Notes: generated by a model from the sequence alone, not told the origin. 64,000 nt of DNA from an uncultured Porphyromonas sp. (GCA_900538385.1 UWSO01000003.1:20896-84895); one strand, 5' to 3'; counted from the stretch's first letter, positions 1 to 7,382 are shown. A program made the numbers and translations.

Positions 1-1
1 G

Positions 2-850
2 ATGCCAAATCTCTGGGAGGGCAATAAGGTTTATGCTAAGGGTCTTCCAAGTAGCAAGGCTGACGGTTATGTACCAACGCTGAAGTCTTCTCTAGTCTTT
101 AGAGATCTTGCTAAGTTCCAGTCTGATGTTGAGAAGGCTGCTAAGAAGACTTACACAGGTCTTCAGTTCGCAGCTCGAGTAGTGAAGGTCGAACGCGGTG
201 CCGCTGATAAGACCCTATATATGGTTGAGAACGGTGCCAAGGACTTTACGATCACACGTACTGACACGCTCAGGGAGACTGAGCTAGTAACTGTAGAATA
301 CGGTTTCTATAGTGCTGAATGCCCAGATAACTTCCGTCAGCTCACGACGTTTGTCATCGAGTTCCAACATGCAGCTCTGTACAAGATCGTAGGTGACAAT
401 CTCAAAGACGAGAATATCCGAGTAGCCAAGGACGGAGCTATTGAGATCCGTGATCACAAGGATGAGCACTCATTCTTGATTGGTACTGTACTTCAGATGT
501 TCTCTAATGAGGCTAATCCAAAGCTTCTTGTAGACAACGCTAAAAAGACAGCTGAGGAGAATAGACTTGGTTTCTTAGGCGAGGGTGACAAGTTTAAGGT
601 TGCTGTAGTGCTTCCTAAGGATCATGACTTTGTCGAGAAGCGTCTCTTGACGGTCAGCGCTCCAGCTGGCTGGGCAGGTACTTCAACCAAGATCTCTTGG
701 AGAAACCTTGAGGCTAATCCTGCAGGTCACGGTGCTGTAACGAAGACAGCCACCATCAATGCTACGCTCCTCGTCAACTACGGTACAACCTACCAGTACA
801 AGAGGACTCTCACCATCCGCATCATCCCGGATAAAGAGTGGAATAAGTAA
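2..850 (+). CDS. C-terminal part of an unrecognised protein (5' end outside window)
   Basis: The reading frame is open from the first bases, so the gene starts upstream and only about the last 282 codons are seen; the apparent first Met is unlikely to be the true start. No family is recognised. The visible part is hydrophilic, without membrane segments, and ends in a beta-strand-rich stretch (alternating Thr, Leu, Val) that could be an Ig-like or similar beta domain. Codon use is more AT-rich than in the housekeeping genes to the right. Two hairpins follow the stop codon, so it is probably the last gene of its unit. Confidence 0.6.
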   Translation: MPNLWEGNKVYAKGLPSSKADGYVPTLKSSLVFRDLAKFQSDVEKAAKKTYTGLQFAARVVKVERGAADKTLYMVENGAKDFTITRTDTLRETELVTVEYGFYSAECPDNFRQLTTFVIEFQHAALYKIVGDNLKDENIRVAKDGAIEIRDHKDEHSFLIGTVLQMFSNEANPKLLVDNAKKTAEENRLGFLGEGDKFKVAVVLPKDHDFVEKRLLTVSAPAGWAGTSTKISWRNLEANPAGHGAVTKTATINATLLVNYGTTYQYKRTLTIRIIPDKEWNK

Positions 851-868
851 ATCGCTAAGTTAATTCAC

Positions 869-898
869 CAGAGGGCTAGACACCCGTCTAGCTCTCTG
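869..898. terminator. Hairpin after first gene
   Basis: Inverted repeat CAGAGGGCTAGAC / GTCTAGCTCTCTG with a four-base loop, 19 bases after the stop codon of the first gene. It lacks a clear T tract, so it may be a processing or attenuator hairpin in front of the stronger hairpin just downstream. Confidence 0.45.
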
Positions 899-933
899 AT
901 GAATCCATCGCCAGATCACTGGCTATACTAATC

Positions 934-980
934 AGTAGCGGGGCTATGTCGCAAGGACATAGCCCCGCTACTCCTTTATT
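934..980 (+). terminator. Strong rho-independent terminator
   Basis: A perfect 17-bp stem (AGTAGCGGGGCTATGTC at 934-950 and its complement at 956-972) with a five-base loop GCAAG, followed by a T-rich CCTTTATT tail. It ends the transcription unit of the first, partial gene. Confidence 0.75.
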
Positions 981-1032
981 GTATCTTGCTTCGAGTATTG
1001 TCTTGCTTCAAGGTTACAGCGTCCGTTACGTC

Positions 1033-1402
1033 ACCCTGTAGGGACGCACGGTCTGTGCGTCCGTCGTGTCCAAGCGTTACAGCGTCCGTTACGTCGCCCT
1101 GTGTGTGGACGCACGGTCTGTGCGTCCGTTGTAGTACAGCGGGTCCTCCCAGTGCGTCCGTTGTAGTACATCGGGTCGTCCCAGTGCGTCCATTACGTCA
1201 AACCGATACGTCATCCTGTTGTCGACAAAACAAAACGACTCCCTGTAGGGACGCACGGTCTGTGCGTCCGTTGTAGTACAGCAAGACGTGATATCGTTGT
1301 GTTTTTAACGGGGACGGACGCTCAGACCGAGCGTCCCTACAGGGAGTCGTTTTGCTTTGTCGACAACTACAGTAGTCGTCTCTGTGCGTCCCTACAGCGG
1401 GA
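1033..1402. repeat. REP/BIME cluster upstream of the RAYT gene
   Basis: Contains REP-like palindromes at 1038-1062, 1103-1127 (degenerate foot), 1245-1269 and, inverted, 1316-1340, plus a half-copy near 1386-1395. Each full unit has the foot GTAG, then an 8-bp stem GGACGCAC, a five-base loop GGTCT and the closing arm GTGCGTCC. The inverted copy uses GGACGCTC/GAGCGTCC, a compensated stem change. The 1245/1316 pair faces head to head across about 45 bases, the layout of a BIME. Short open frames across this cluster are repeat translations, not genes. Confidence 0.85.
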
Positions 1403-1498
1403 TACACGTATCATCGTTACACGTCAAGTCGTCACTCGATGTGGTGTAGTATCTCAGTTATTACTACTTTTGCGTCGTATCTCAAGTATGCGTCCTAT

Positions 1499-1996
1499 AT
1501 GTGTCCCCCTTGTTACAATGATCGAAAATCTCCCCGCGCCTTCTTTCACGATTACAAAGCAGGCGTTTACTTCATAACTATCTGCACTAAGGATAAGCAA
1601 CATTACTTCGGCAAAGTCCAAGATGGTATCATGCACCTCAGTCCTATAGGGGAGTTTTGCCAGCAACAATGGGAAAGGGTCTCCGAACATTACCCCTATG
1701 CTACCGTTCCGCTATTCGTCGTCATGCCGAACCATGTCCATGCTATCGTGTTGATCAATCAAGAGACGGAATGTGCTATCCAGAAGACGGATCGAGAAAC
1801 TTTAGCAATTGTTATAGGAGGTATTAAGCGCGAGGTCACCATGTTTGCACGGAAGCGTAAGATAGTGTTTGACTGGCAGTCAAGGTACTATGACCGTATC
1901 ATTAGGAACATGAGAGAAGGAAACAATATAGCGAATTACATCGAGAACAATGTGGCACGCTGGGATAGCGATGAGTATTACAGCAAGGAGCCATAA
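1499..1996 (+). CDS. REP-associated tyrosine transposase (RAYT, Y1 HUH family)
   Basis: A 165-residue protein of the IS200-like Y1 transposase superfamily, which cleaves single-stranded REP hairpins through a tyrosine. Visible: the N-terminal signature GVYFITICT (22-30), the metal-binding HUH motif in MPNHVHAIV (His79, His81) and the motif WQSRYYDRIIRN (126-137), which carries the catalytic Tyr130 or Tyr131. Length is normal for the family. The ATG at 1499 is chosen because RAYTs begin close to the RKS...Y..G.YF motif; an in-frame ATG at 1439 would add 20 residues unlike the family. The gene has no IS ends of its own but is flanked on both sides by GTAG-footed REPs, as expected for a domesticated REP/RAYT pair. 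Confidence 0.9.
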   Translation: MCPPCYNDRKSPRAFFHDYKAGVYFITICTKDKQHYFGKVQDGIMHLSPIGEFCQQQWERVSEHYPYATVPLFVVMPNHVHAIVLINQETECAIQKTDRETLAIVIGGIKREVTMFARKRKIVFDWQSRYYDRIIRNMREGNNIANYIENNVARWDSDEYYSKEP

Positions 1997-2063
1997 TGAC
2001 GTGTCGTTTCCCACGGCGTTGCACCCCCACGTCGCCCTGTTTCCGTACCCCCCACGTCGCCCT

Positions 2064-2489
2064 GTAGGGACGCACGGTCTGTGCGTCCGTTGTAGTACAG
2101 TGATACGTCAATTTGTAGGGACGCACGGTCTGTGCGTCCGTTGTAGTACAGCAAGACGTGATATTGTTGTGTTTTTAACGTGGACGGACGCTCTCCGACT
2201 CGATACTTCCGAGCGTCCCTACAGTAGTCGTCCCGGTGCGTCCGTTGTAGTACAGCAAGACGTGATATTGTCGTGTTTTTAACGGGGACGGACGCTCAGA
2301 CCGAGCGTCCCTACAAGAAGTCGTCCCGGTGCGTCCGTTGTGTCAAAACGTGATATTGTAGTGTTTTTAACGGGGACGGACGCTCAGACCGAGCGTCCCT
2401 ACAGCAGTCGTCTCTGTGCGTCCGTTGTGTCAAGTCGTTACAGCGTCGTGTTTTTAACGGAGACGGACGCTCAGACCGAGCGTCCCTAC
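2064..2489. repeat. REP/BIME cluster downstream of the RAYT gene
   Basis: Direct REPs at 2064-2088 and 2115-2139 and inverted copies at 2186-2222 (enlarged loop), 2290-2314, 2378-2402 and 2465-2489. Between opposed copies is a conserved spacer with GTTGTAGTACAGC, AAGACGTGATATTG and TTTTTAACGGGGAC. Inverted copies mostly use GGACGCTC/GAGCGTCC stems and direct copies GGACGCAC/GTGCGTCC, so the two arms of each composite differ systematically. This is the densest cluster in the window and lies immediately 3' of the RAYT gene. Confidence 0.85.
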
Positions 2490-2544
2490 AGGGAGTCGTC
2501 TCGGCGTGTCCTCAGTATCCGTCATCGATCCTCTCTAATTTTGT

Positions 2545-2552
2545 TACCTTTG
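2545..2552 (+). promoter_or_regulatory. Bacteroidetes -7 box before the DUF4248 gene
   Basis: TACCTTTG matches the Bacteroidetes -7 consensus TAnnTTTG and lies 78 bases before the ATG of the DUF4248 gene, outside the REP cluster. No good -33 TTTG is seen at the ideal distance. Confidence 0.5.
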
Positions 2553-2629
2553 TGGTGACGATCGAGGCGTCAAAAAAATGAGCGCGCTTCTGTCGACAAA
2601 ACTTTTATACTTGATCTACTATACAGACT

Positions 2630-2896
2630 ATGTCACAACCGACACAAGATGAGTCGTACCTCTTTTTGGTACGCGCCTATGGCGTGCAGGAGCTCGCCAT
2701 CCGTTACTTCCCCGATGTTTTACCCGCTAGCGCTACGCGTCATCTGACACGTCTGATACGCGGTGATGGCGAACTCCTCGACAAGCTCACGCAGATAGGT
2801 TACAAGCGTGGCTGTCGTATCTACACGCCCGCCATGGTGCACCTGATCGTGCGCTACTTAGGTTTACCGCAGCACTATATATTTGCTGACGATTGA
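2630..2896 (+). CDS. DUF4248 family small protein
   Basis: An 88-residue soluble protein that fits the Bacteroidetes DUF4248 family. The recognisable features are a start such as YGVQELAIRYFPDV (18-31), a central helix with LTRLIRGDGELLDKL, and a C-terminal segment RIYTPAMVHLIVRYLG (63-78) that looks like a helix-turn-helix-sized unit. Function is unknown. In Bacteroidales such genes often sit beside an HU-related protein and an N-acetylmuramoyl-L-alanine amidase. Here both are within 4 kb but on the opposite strand and separated by an ATPase gene, so the module looks split by an insertion. Confidence 0.7.
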   Translation: MSQPTQDESYLFLVRAYGVQELAIRYFPDVLPASATRHLTRLIRGDGELLDKLTQIGYKRGCRIYTPAMVHLIVRYLGLPQHYIFADD

Positions 2897-2906
2897 CTTC
2901 AAGCGA

Positions 2907-3015
2907 CCACAAATAAGACGATCAAAGTGCCACAAATAAGACGATCGAAGCGCCACAAATAAGACGATCAAAGTGTCACAAATAAGACGATCAAAGTGCC
3001 ACAAATAAGACGATC
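2907..3015. repeat. Five tandem 23-bp direct repeats (iteron-like)
   Basis: Five copies starting at 2907, 2930, 2953, 2976 and 2999 share the core CACAAATAAGACGATC followed by a variable AAAGTGC/GAAGCGC spacer. Copies are contiguous with an exact 23-bp period and differ at only a few bases. They begin 10 bases after the DUF4248 stop and end just before the promoter of the ATPase gene. Position and regular spacing suggest an operator or protein-binding array; a decayed satellite is the alternative. Confidence 0.85.
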
Positions 3016-3021
3016 TTGTTG

Positions 3022-3049
3022 TTTGTTTGCTTCTTGTTTAGTACCTTTG
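3022..3049 (+). promoter_or_regulatory. Promoter of the ATPase gene
   Basis: TACCTTTG at 3042-3049 matches TAnnTTTG, with TTTG motifs at 3022-3025 and 3026-3029 upstream. The spacing is shorter than ideal. Transcription would start near 3056, about 15 bases before the ATG at 3070. This argues against the upstream in-frame TTG at 3016 as translation start. Confidence 0.6.
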
Positions 3050-3069
3050 CGACAGTAGATCGTTTGAAT

Positions 3070-4365
3070 ATGGTATCGTATTATAAAAGAACCTCTGATC
3101 GTGTGCTTCGGGAGCTCCTTGAAGCTTTTGGAGCAGTTCTGATCGAAGGGCCTAAGTGGTGTGGTAAAACAACGACAGCTTCTCAAGTCGCCAAAAGCAT
3201 TATAAAGATGCAGGATACAGATATGAGAGCTGAATACCTCGCTACAGCTCAATCTAAACCCTCACTCTTGCTTAGAGGTGAGTCTCCACTCTTGATAGAT
3301 GAGTGGCAAGATGTACCTATCCTATGGGATGCTATACGTACTCAAGTTGATGAGAGGGGACTCCCAGGTCAGTTTATCTTGACCGGCTCTAACACTGTAG
3401 ATAAGTCTGAAATACTACACTCAGGTACTGGAAGAATAGCCAAGTTGCGAATGCTACCTATGAGTTTATGGGAATCTAGAGAGTCTACAGGGGAAGTTTC
3501 TTTGCAAAGGCTCTTTGAAGACGCAGACTATGATATCGATGGCAAGAGGTCGATACTCTCCATAGAAGGCCTGATATTCGCTGCATCTCGTGGCGGGTGG
3601 CCAGCATCTTTATTTGCTCGATCGGAGAAAGCGCAACTGATGATTGCTAAAAACTATGTACGATCTTTATGTGACGAAGATATTTCTCGTATTGATGGGA
3701 AACAGCGGGATAGCAAGATCGCTGAGTCCTTGTTGAAATCCTATGCGCGAAATATTTCTACTATAGCGCAAAAGAAGACCTTATTGTCAGATGTCTCAGG
3801 GGCAGGAGAATATGCCTTGTCAAAGGATACGTTTACTGATTACGAAAGGGCTTTCGAGCGTCTTTTTATTATTCAGAATATTGATGCGTGGAGTCCAGCG
3901 ATACGAAGTAAAACAGCTATCAGAAGTACTCCCAAAAGAAGTTTTTGTGACCCATCTATTGCGGTGGCATCACTGGGCGTTTCCCCAGAGGCGATGTCTG
4001 TCCAGCTAAAAACATTTGGCTTCATCTTCGAGCAAATGTGTATCCGTGACTTGCGGGCATATACGATGGATCTAAATAGTCATGTCTCATACTATCGAGA
4101 TCGTTATGGGCTAGAGGCGGATATTGTACTTCATCTTCAAGATGGCAGATATGCCTTGATAGAGTGTAAGCTTGGAAGTCGAGAGATAGACGAGGGAGCC
4201 GAGCATCTGCTTGAATTAGATAGGCTCATCAAGGAAAACAACAAACAAGAGGTACAAGTCCCCCTGAGGGAGCCAGATCTCTTGATTATCTTGACAGGTG
4301 GACAGATGGCTTATACTAGACCTGACGGCGTTAAAGTCATTCCTCTTGCTTGTTTGAAAGAGTGA
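3070..4365 (+). CDS. AAA_14/DUF4143 ATPase
   Basis: A 431-residue protein of the AAA_14 plus DUF4143 type, common in Bacteroidetes and archaea with no established role. Walker A is GPKWCGKTT (27-35) and the Walker B-like stretch is LLIDEWQD. The C-terminal DUF4143 part includes YALIECKLG, which resembles a PD-(D/E)xK nuclease-fold core. The start at 3070 is preferred because the promoter lies at 3042-3049. Base composition is more AT-rich than neighbouring core genes, and this single-gene unit with its own repeat array looks horizontally acquired. It is followed convergently by the lysis-like cassette. Confidence 0.85.
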   Translation: MVSYYKRTSDRVLRELLEAFGAVLIEGPKWCGKTTTASQVAKSIIKMQDTDMRAEYLATAQSKPSLLLRGESPLLIDEWQDVPILWDAIRTQVDERGLPGQFILTGSNTVDKSEILHSGTGRIAKLRMLPMSLWESRESTGEVSLQRLFEDADYDIDGKRSILSIEGLIFAASRGGWPASLFARSEKAQLMIAKNYVRSLCDEDISRIDGKQRDSKIAESLLKSYARNISTIAQKKTLLSDVSGAGEYALSKDTFTDYERAFERLFIIQNIDAWSPAIRSKTAIRSTPKRSFCDPSIAVASLGVSPEAMSVQLKTFGFIFEQMCIRDLRAYTMDLNSHVSYYRDRYGLEADIVLHLQDGRYALIECKLGSREIDEGAEHLLELDRLIKENNKQEVQVPLREPDLLIILTGGQMAYTRPDGVKVIPLACLKE

Positions 4366-4391
4366 CAGCTTCTTGTCACCTATCTTTTCAT

Positions 4392-4940
4392 TCATAACTT
4401 CACGAACTTACGTCTCGCGAGGCTCCGTAGGAGCTTAGCGAGACGTATCTTACTTAGCAAGACTGAGACAACGATGCCGGCAGCTAAGCCGACAAGGAGT
4501 CCTACAAGCCAGTAGGAGCGGTGACGTGTGGGCTGGCGCTCGGTCAGCTTCGTCTCCTGCTGACGGTTCAGCTGCTGCGTGTCGCTCTCGAGCACATTCC
4601 GTTGCTGCGCCACGCTATCTTGCTCCTTGACGGCTAAGCGCCGAGCACGCAAGTAGCGCACGCGGGGTGGCTGCTGCTGACTGACGATCGCTGTCGAGTC
4701 GCTAGCTTGTGACGCTAGCGGCTGCCTCTCTAGTGACGTGATCGTGTCTAGGAGGAGTAGCTCCCACTCCTCCAGGGTGGTGTCACGGAGGTGCTGCGTC
4801 TCACGGCTCACCGCCCGCTCGCTACGATGCTGCGACTGCTCATGTGACTGCCCTAGGGAGCGTTGTCGCTGTGAGCCACAGCTCAGAAGGATGCAGGCGG
4901 TGAGGAGGAGTGCGGTGCGTTGTGCGTTACGACTCCGCAT
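4392..4940 (-). CDS. Lipoprotein with C-terminal membrane anchor (putative u-spanin)
   Basis: A 182-residue protein with an N-terminal signal ending in the lipobox LLSC (Cys21), a Gln/Arg/Ser-rich helical middle of about 120 residues, and a hydrophobic segment near residues 144-162 followed by a basic tail. A lipid anchor at one end and an inner-membrane helix at the other is the architecture of phage unimolecular spanins, which bridge and fuse the two membranes during lysis. It overlaps the upstream small membrane gene by 14 bases and follows an amidase, as spanins follow holin and endolysin. No sequence homology was established; the assignment rests on architecture and context. The ATG at 4940 is preferred over a TTG at 4961. 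Confidence 0.6.
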   Translation of the reverse strand: MRSRNAQRTALLLTACILLSCGSQRQRSLGQSHEQSQHRSERAVSRETQHLRDTTLEEWELLLLDTITSLERQPLASQASDSTAIVSQQQPPRVRYLRARRLAVKEQDSVAQQRNVLESDTQQLNRQQETKLTERQPTRHRSYWLVGLLVGLAAGIVVSVLLSKIRLAKLLRSLARRKFVKL

Positions 4941-5139
4941 GGTACCTATACTTATAGTCAAGCCCGAGGAGTGCTCCCGCGAAGGTCATCACCTCACCAT
5001 AAGCGACCAGCACGGAGCTGTCGATGACCCCCAGTGGGGGGACGGTGAATCCCGCCACTAGGAGCCCTATGCCAGCGATGGAGAGGGAGACAGCTAGGTA
5101 TAGCTGCTTTTTCCCTTGGGGTCTTATCGTTTGTGCCAT
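4927..5139 (-). CDS. Small two-helix membrane protein (putative holin)
   Basis: A 70-residue protein with a short basic N-terminus (RPQGKKQ), one clear membrane helix at about 12-34 and a second, weaker one at about 42-60, ending in a charged tail. It overlaps the amidase gene upstream by 16 bases and the lipoprotein gene downstream by 14 bases, so the three are probably translated as a coupled unit. Size, topology and position after a peptidoglycan amidase fit a holin, but no family signature was recognised. Confidence 0.6.
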   Translation of the reverse strand: MAQTIRPQGKKQLYLAVSLSIAGIGLLVAGFTVPPLGVIDSSVLVAYGEVMTFAGALLGLDYKYRYHAES

Positions 5140-5591
5140 AGTGATAGGTACTCTTTGAAAGCGTCAAAGCAAGGACATGCCTTCATCCACTCGTGCGGCT
5201 CTATGACGCCGTTGTGGTTAAGGTCGGGGCTCAGGTCCCTGTGTCCTACGATCCGTGCGTTGGGATGGATCGCTATGAGTGCCTTCAGTAGCTTGCGCAT
5301 GGCTGCGCGCTGCTCGGGGGTACGCGTGTCCCAGGGCGTGCCGTCGGGTCTCAGTCCACCTTCGTAGCATACGCCTAGGCTGCATCGGTTGTAGCCTATA
5401 GCGTGTGCCCCTGGCATGGAGGGTGGTCTCATGGACTCGATAACGCCTGCGCGTGTGATGTAGAAGTGGTAGCCAGCCATGGCAAAGCCTCTGGCGCGGT
5501 GGTCTTGGTCTAGCTGCCATGCGCTGTAAGTCATGTTGCTGCGCGTGGCGCTGCAGTGGATTACGATATACTTAATGTCGTCTGGTTTCAT
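5124..5591 (-). CDS. N-acetylmuramoyl-L-alanine amidase (Amidase_2, endolysin-like)
   Basis: A 155-residue zinc amidase of the T7-lysozyme/PGRP type, which cuts the MurNAc to L-Ala bond in peptidoglycan. Visible: IVIHCSAT (first zinc His), the GYHFYITR core, GHRDLSPD (second His) and a C-terminal ACPCFD that supplies the zinc Cys. There is no signal peptide, so export would need a holin-like partner, and such a gene follows directly. The ATG at 5591 is chosen because the upstream in-frame extension is the translation of a REP element. Confidence 0.9.
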   Translation of the reverse strand: MKPDDIKYIVIHCSATRSNMTYSAWQLDQDHRARGFAMAGYHFYITRAGVIESMRPPSMPGAHAIGYNRCSLGVCYEGGLRPDGTPWDTRTPEQRAAMRKLLKALIAIHPNARIVGHRDLSPDLNHNGVIEPHEWMKACPCFDAFKEYLSLWHKR

Positions 5592-5601
5592 AATTGTTGT
5601 T

Positions 5602-5801
5602 AGGAATCGGAGTGGATCGGAGCTGATCGGAGGGTATCGGATGGATCGGAGGGGGACGTCGCCCTGTAGGGACGCACGGTCTGTGCGTCCGTCCCCGTTA
5701 AAGGTTACTGCGTCAAGCTGGTTCAACAACGGACGCTCAGACCGAGCGTCCCTACAGTACTCGTCCCCTCTAATCTCTAATCTCTAACCTCTAAGTTCTA
5801 A
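5602..5801. repeat. Repeat-filled gap: GATCGGAG units, REP pair, TTAGAG heptamers
   Basis: The 200-bp gap between the HU-like gene and the amidase is almost entirely repeats. There are GATCGGAG-type units at about 5608-5652, a direct REP at 5666-5690, an inverted REP at 5731-5755, and CTCTAAT/CTCTAAC heptamers at about 5767-5802. The HU-like gene and the amidase may once have been closely coupled and later been separated by repeat insertion. Confidence 0.8.
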
Positions 5802-6320
5802 TTACACTCCTATCTGATCATTGCCTGTGTTAGAGCCGCCGCCCGTTTCGTTGCCTGTTGGGGGCGTCTGCGAGCCTGAACCTTCGCCCGTTTCGTTGCC
5901 CGGTTGGGTGGGATCTGCTGATGGGTTGGATAGATCAGCTTTGAGGTATTTAGCGTATGTCATCTTGTGACGGATCTGTGGTCCTGGGACAAATATCACC
6001 CTATTGCCGTGTATCATCTCACGCTTGAACTCCTCGAGCTTGTCGCACGACTTGCTGCGCAGTGTGGCTCTAAATCGTCCCAGATCGCCTAGCTCTACGA
6101 TACGTCCATTGGCTAGCTCTATGGAGAGCAGCATGGAGACCGTGTTCATGACGCTGAGCACGTCTCCGACAGATATAGCGGAGATCTGTGCGACCATCTG
6201 AGCGATGTCTGCCTGTGAGGTGACGCCGTCGTAGCGAGCCTGTGCGTAGTACTTAGTTTCAGAGGAACCAGGGGTTACACCTTTTCGACTGATTTGTTGG
6301 ATAGCATACTTGATTGCCAT
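5802..6320 (-). CDS. HU-related histone-like DNA-binding protein
   Basis: A 172-residue protein of the Bacteroidetes HU-related group. The N-terminal about 125 residues carry the family features: MAIKYAIQQISRK, an YYAQARYDG strand, and a later GDLGRFRATLRS segment equivalent to the HU beta-arm base. It ends in a Gly/Ser/Thr/Pro-rich low-complexity tail. It is a predicted nucleoid or DNA-bending protein. In Bacteroidales such genes are recurrently beside an amidase and DUF4248 genes, as here. It heads the leftward unit that contains the lysis-like genes. Confidence 0.85.
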   Translation of the reverse strand: MAIKYAIQQISRKGVTPGSSETKYYAQARYDGVTSQADIAQMVAQISAISVGDVLSVMNTVSMLLSIELANGRIVELGDLGRFRATLRSKSCDKLEEFKREMIHGNRVIFVPGPQIRHKMTYAKYLKADLSNPSADPTQPGNETGEGSGSQTPPTGNETGGGSNTGNDQIGV

Positions 6321-6536
6321 AGTAAATTGATTTTTTTGAGTTGATGAAATTTAGTTTGTCTCCCTCGGGATCTGCGACTGCTACGTTGAGGATCTCCTAT
6401 ATATAATAGGTGTCATGGAGCGTGCCGGCGAAAGCTCTCAGAGGTGATCCTGTCGATAGGCGTCGTAGAACCCATTTTTCTCTAGTTACTCAGTCTCTAT
6501 CGTGGAGCGAGTGGCAGTATCTCTGAGGAGACGATG

Positions 6537-6544
6537 CAAAGGTA
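6537..6544 (-). promoter_or_regulatory. -7 box (minus strand) for the HU-like gene
   Basis: CAAAGGTA on the plus strand reads TACCTTTG on the minus strand. Transcription would start near 6530, giving a long leader of about 210 bases before the HU-like ATG. No clear -33 motif is seen. Confidence 0.45.
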
Positions 6545-6814
6545 CGACAGCGGGGTAGGGGTGCCTGCTGTCAATATCCCCGAGCATCCCTCTCGTGACC
6601 TTAGCGGATGGCACACGCCCTGTAAGGTATCGACGGCTAGATGGACGGACGCGCTTGTAACATAGATGGCAAGGCGCGAAGGATGCTGTGCAATGGTCTC
6701 TGTCTATGTGCGATACGGCGGATGTGTCAGACCGTTGAGGCGTCTGATCGGTGGGGCAGAACGTATGTGACGAAAAAAGTTGCTCGAAACGCTTGCATTG
6801 TTCAGAAAAAGTTG
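6545..6814. other. Intergenic region without a recognised gene
   Basis: About 270 bases between the HU-like promoter and the tRNA-Lys promoter. The short open frames have no protein-like character, and no REP, terminator or RNA signature was found. Confidence 0.5.
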
Positions 6815-6822
6815 TACCTTTG
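6815..6822 (+). promoter_or_regulatory. -7 box for tRNA-Lys
   Basis: TACCTTTG, an exact TAnnTTTG match, lies about 48 bases before the mature tRNA. TTG motifs at 6793-6800 are in the region of the -33 element. Confidence 0.6.
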
Positions 6823-6870
6823 CATCACGGTTCAGGAAGGAAGACCCAGATGGGCTCCAGAATGAAGCTT

Positions 6871-6943
6871 GACTTCGTAGCTCAGTTGGTAGAGCAACTG
6901 ACTCTTAATCAGTGGGTCGAGGGTTCGAGCCCCTCCGAGGTCA
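6871..6943 (+). tRNA. tRNA-Lys (anticodon CTT)
   Basis: A complete 73-base cloverleaf. The acceptor stem is GACTTCG/CGAGGTC, the D arm starts TAGCTC, the anticodon stem ACTGA/TCAGT encloses the loop CTCTTAA with anticodon CTT, and the T arm is GAGGG TTCGAGC CCCTC. The discriminator is A and the CCA end is not encoded. It has its own promoter and a terminator 26 bases downstream. Confidence 0.95.
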
Positions 6944-6968
6944 CAGCGGATCATAGTTTTAAGTAGAG

Positions 6969-7002
6969 AAGCCTCTTGCATGACGCAAGGGGCTTTTTTT
7001 TT
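6969..7002 (+). terminator. Terminator of tRNA-Lys
   Basis: Stem AAGCCTCTTGC / GCAAGGGGCTT with a short ATGAC-type loop and a run of nine T. A near-identical hairpin recurs alone at 24131-24163. Confidence 0.9.
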
Positions 7003-7330
7003 GGATCGGAGTGATCGGTGCTGATCGGAGGGTATCGGAGGGTTACGTCGCCCTGTAGGGACGCACGGTCTGTGCGTCCGTTGTATCAAAGGTTACTGCG
7101 TCCGTCCCCGTTAAAGGTTACTGCGTCAAGCTGGTTCGACAACGGACGCTCAGACCGAGCGTCCCTACAGTAGTCGTCCCTGCTTTCATCCGTTTCTGCG
7201 TCAGTCACCCCCACGTCACCCTGTAGGGACGCACGGTAGTGTCGAGTCGGAGGGCGTCCGTCCCCGTTAAAGGTTACAGCGTCAAGCTGGTTCGACAACG
7301 GACGCTCAGACCGAGCGTCCCTACAGGGTG
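7003..7330. repeat. GATCGGAG units and REP cluster upstream of dnaE
   Basis: Short GATCGGAG-type units at 7003-7043 are followed by REPs: direct at 7055-7079, inverted at 7144-7168, a direct copy with enlarged loop at 7223-7259 and inverted at 7300-7324. The spacer between opposed copies is the TCCCCGTTAAAGGTTACTGCGTC type also seen at 5691-5715. Open frames here are repeat translations. Confidence 0.85.
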
Positions 7331-7382
7331 ACGTCTACGCTATTGGAGCTATCGTTGGGGGGATCGTTTGCGCCGAATAGTG

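Noticed and set aside
986..1276. Open frames through the REP clusters (also near 1198-1407, 1902-2558 and 7086-7298)
   Set aside because: They are translations of the repeated palindromes, recur at every cluster and lack protein-like composition.
2907..3015. Tandem repeats as a CRISPR array
   Set aside because: The copies are contiguous with no unique spacers and no cas genes are present.
5592..5729. N-terminal extension of the amidase frame
   Set aside because: The added residues are encoded by a REP and its spacer; the family N-terminus begins at the ATG at 5591.
4392..6320. A complete prophage
   Set aside because: No integrase, capsid, portal, terminase or tail genes are seen; only the lysis-like genes are present.
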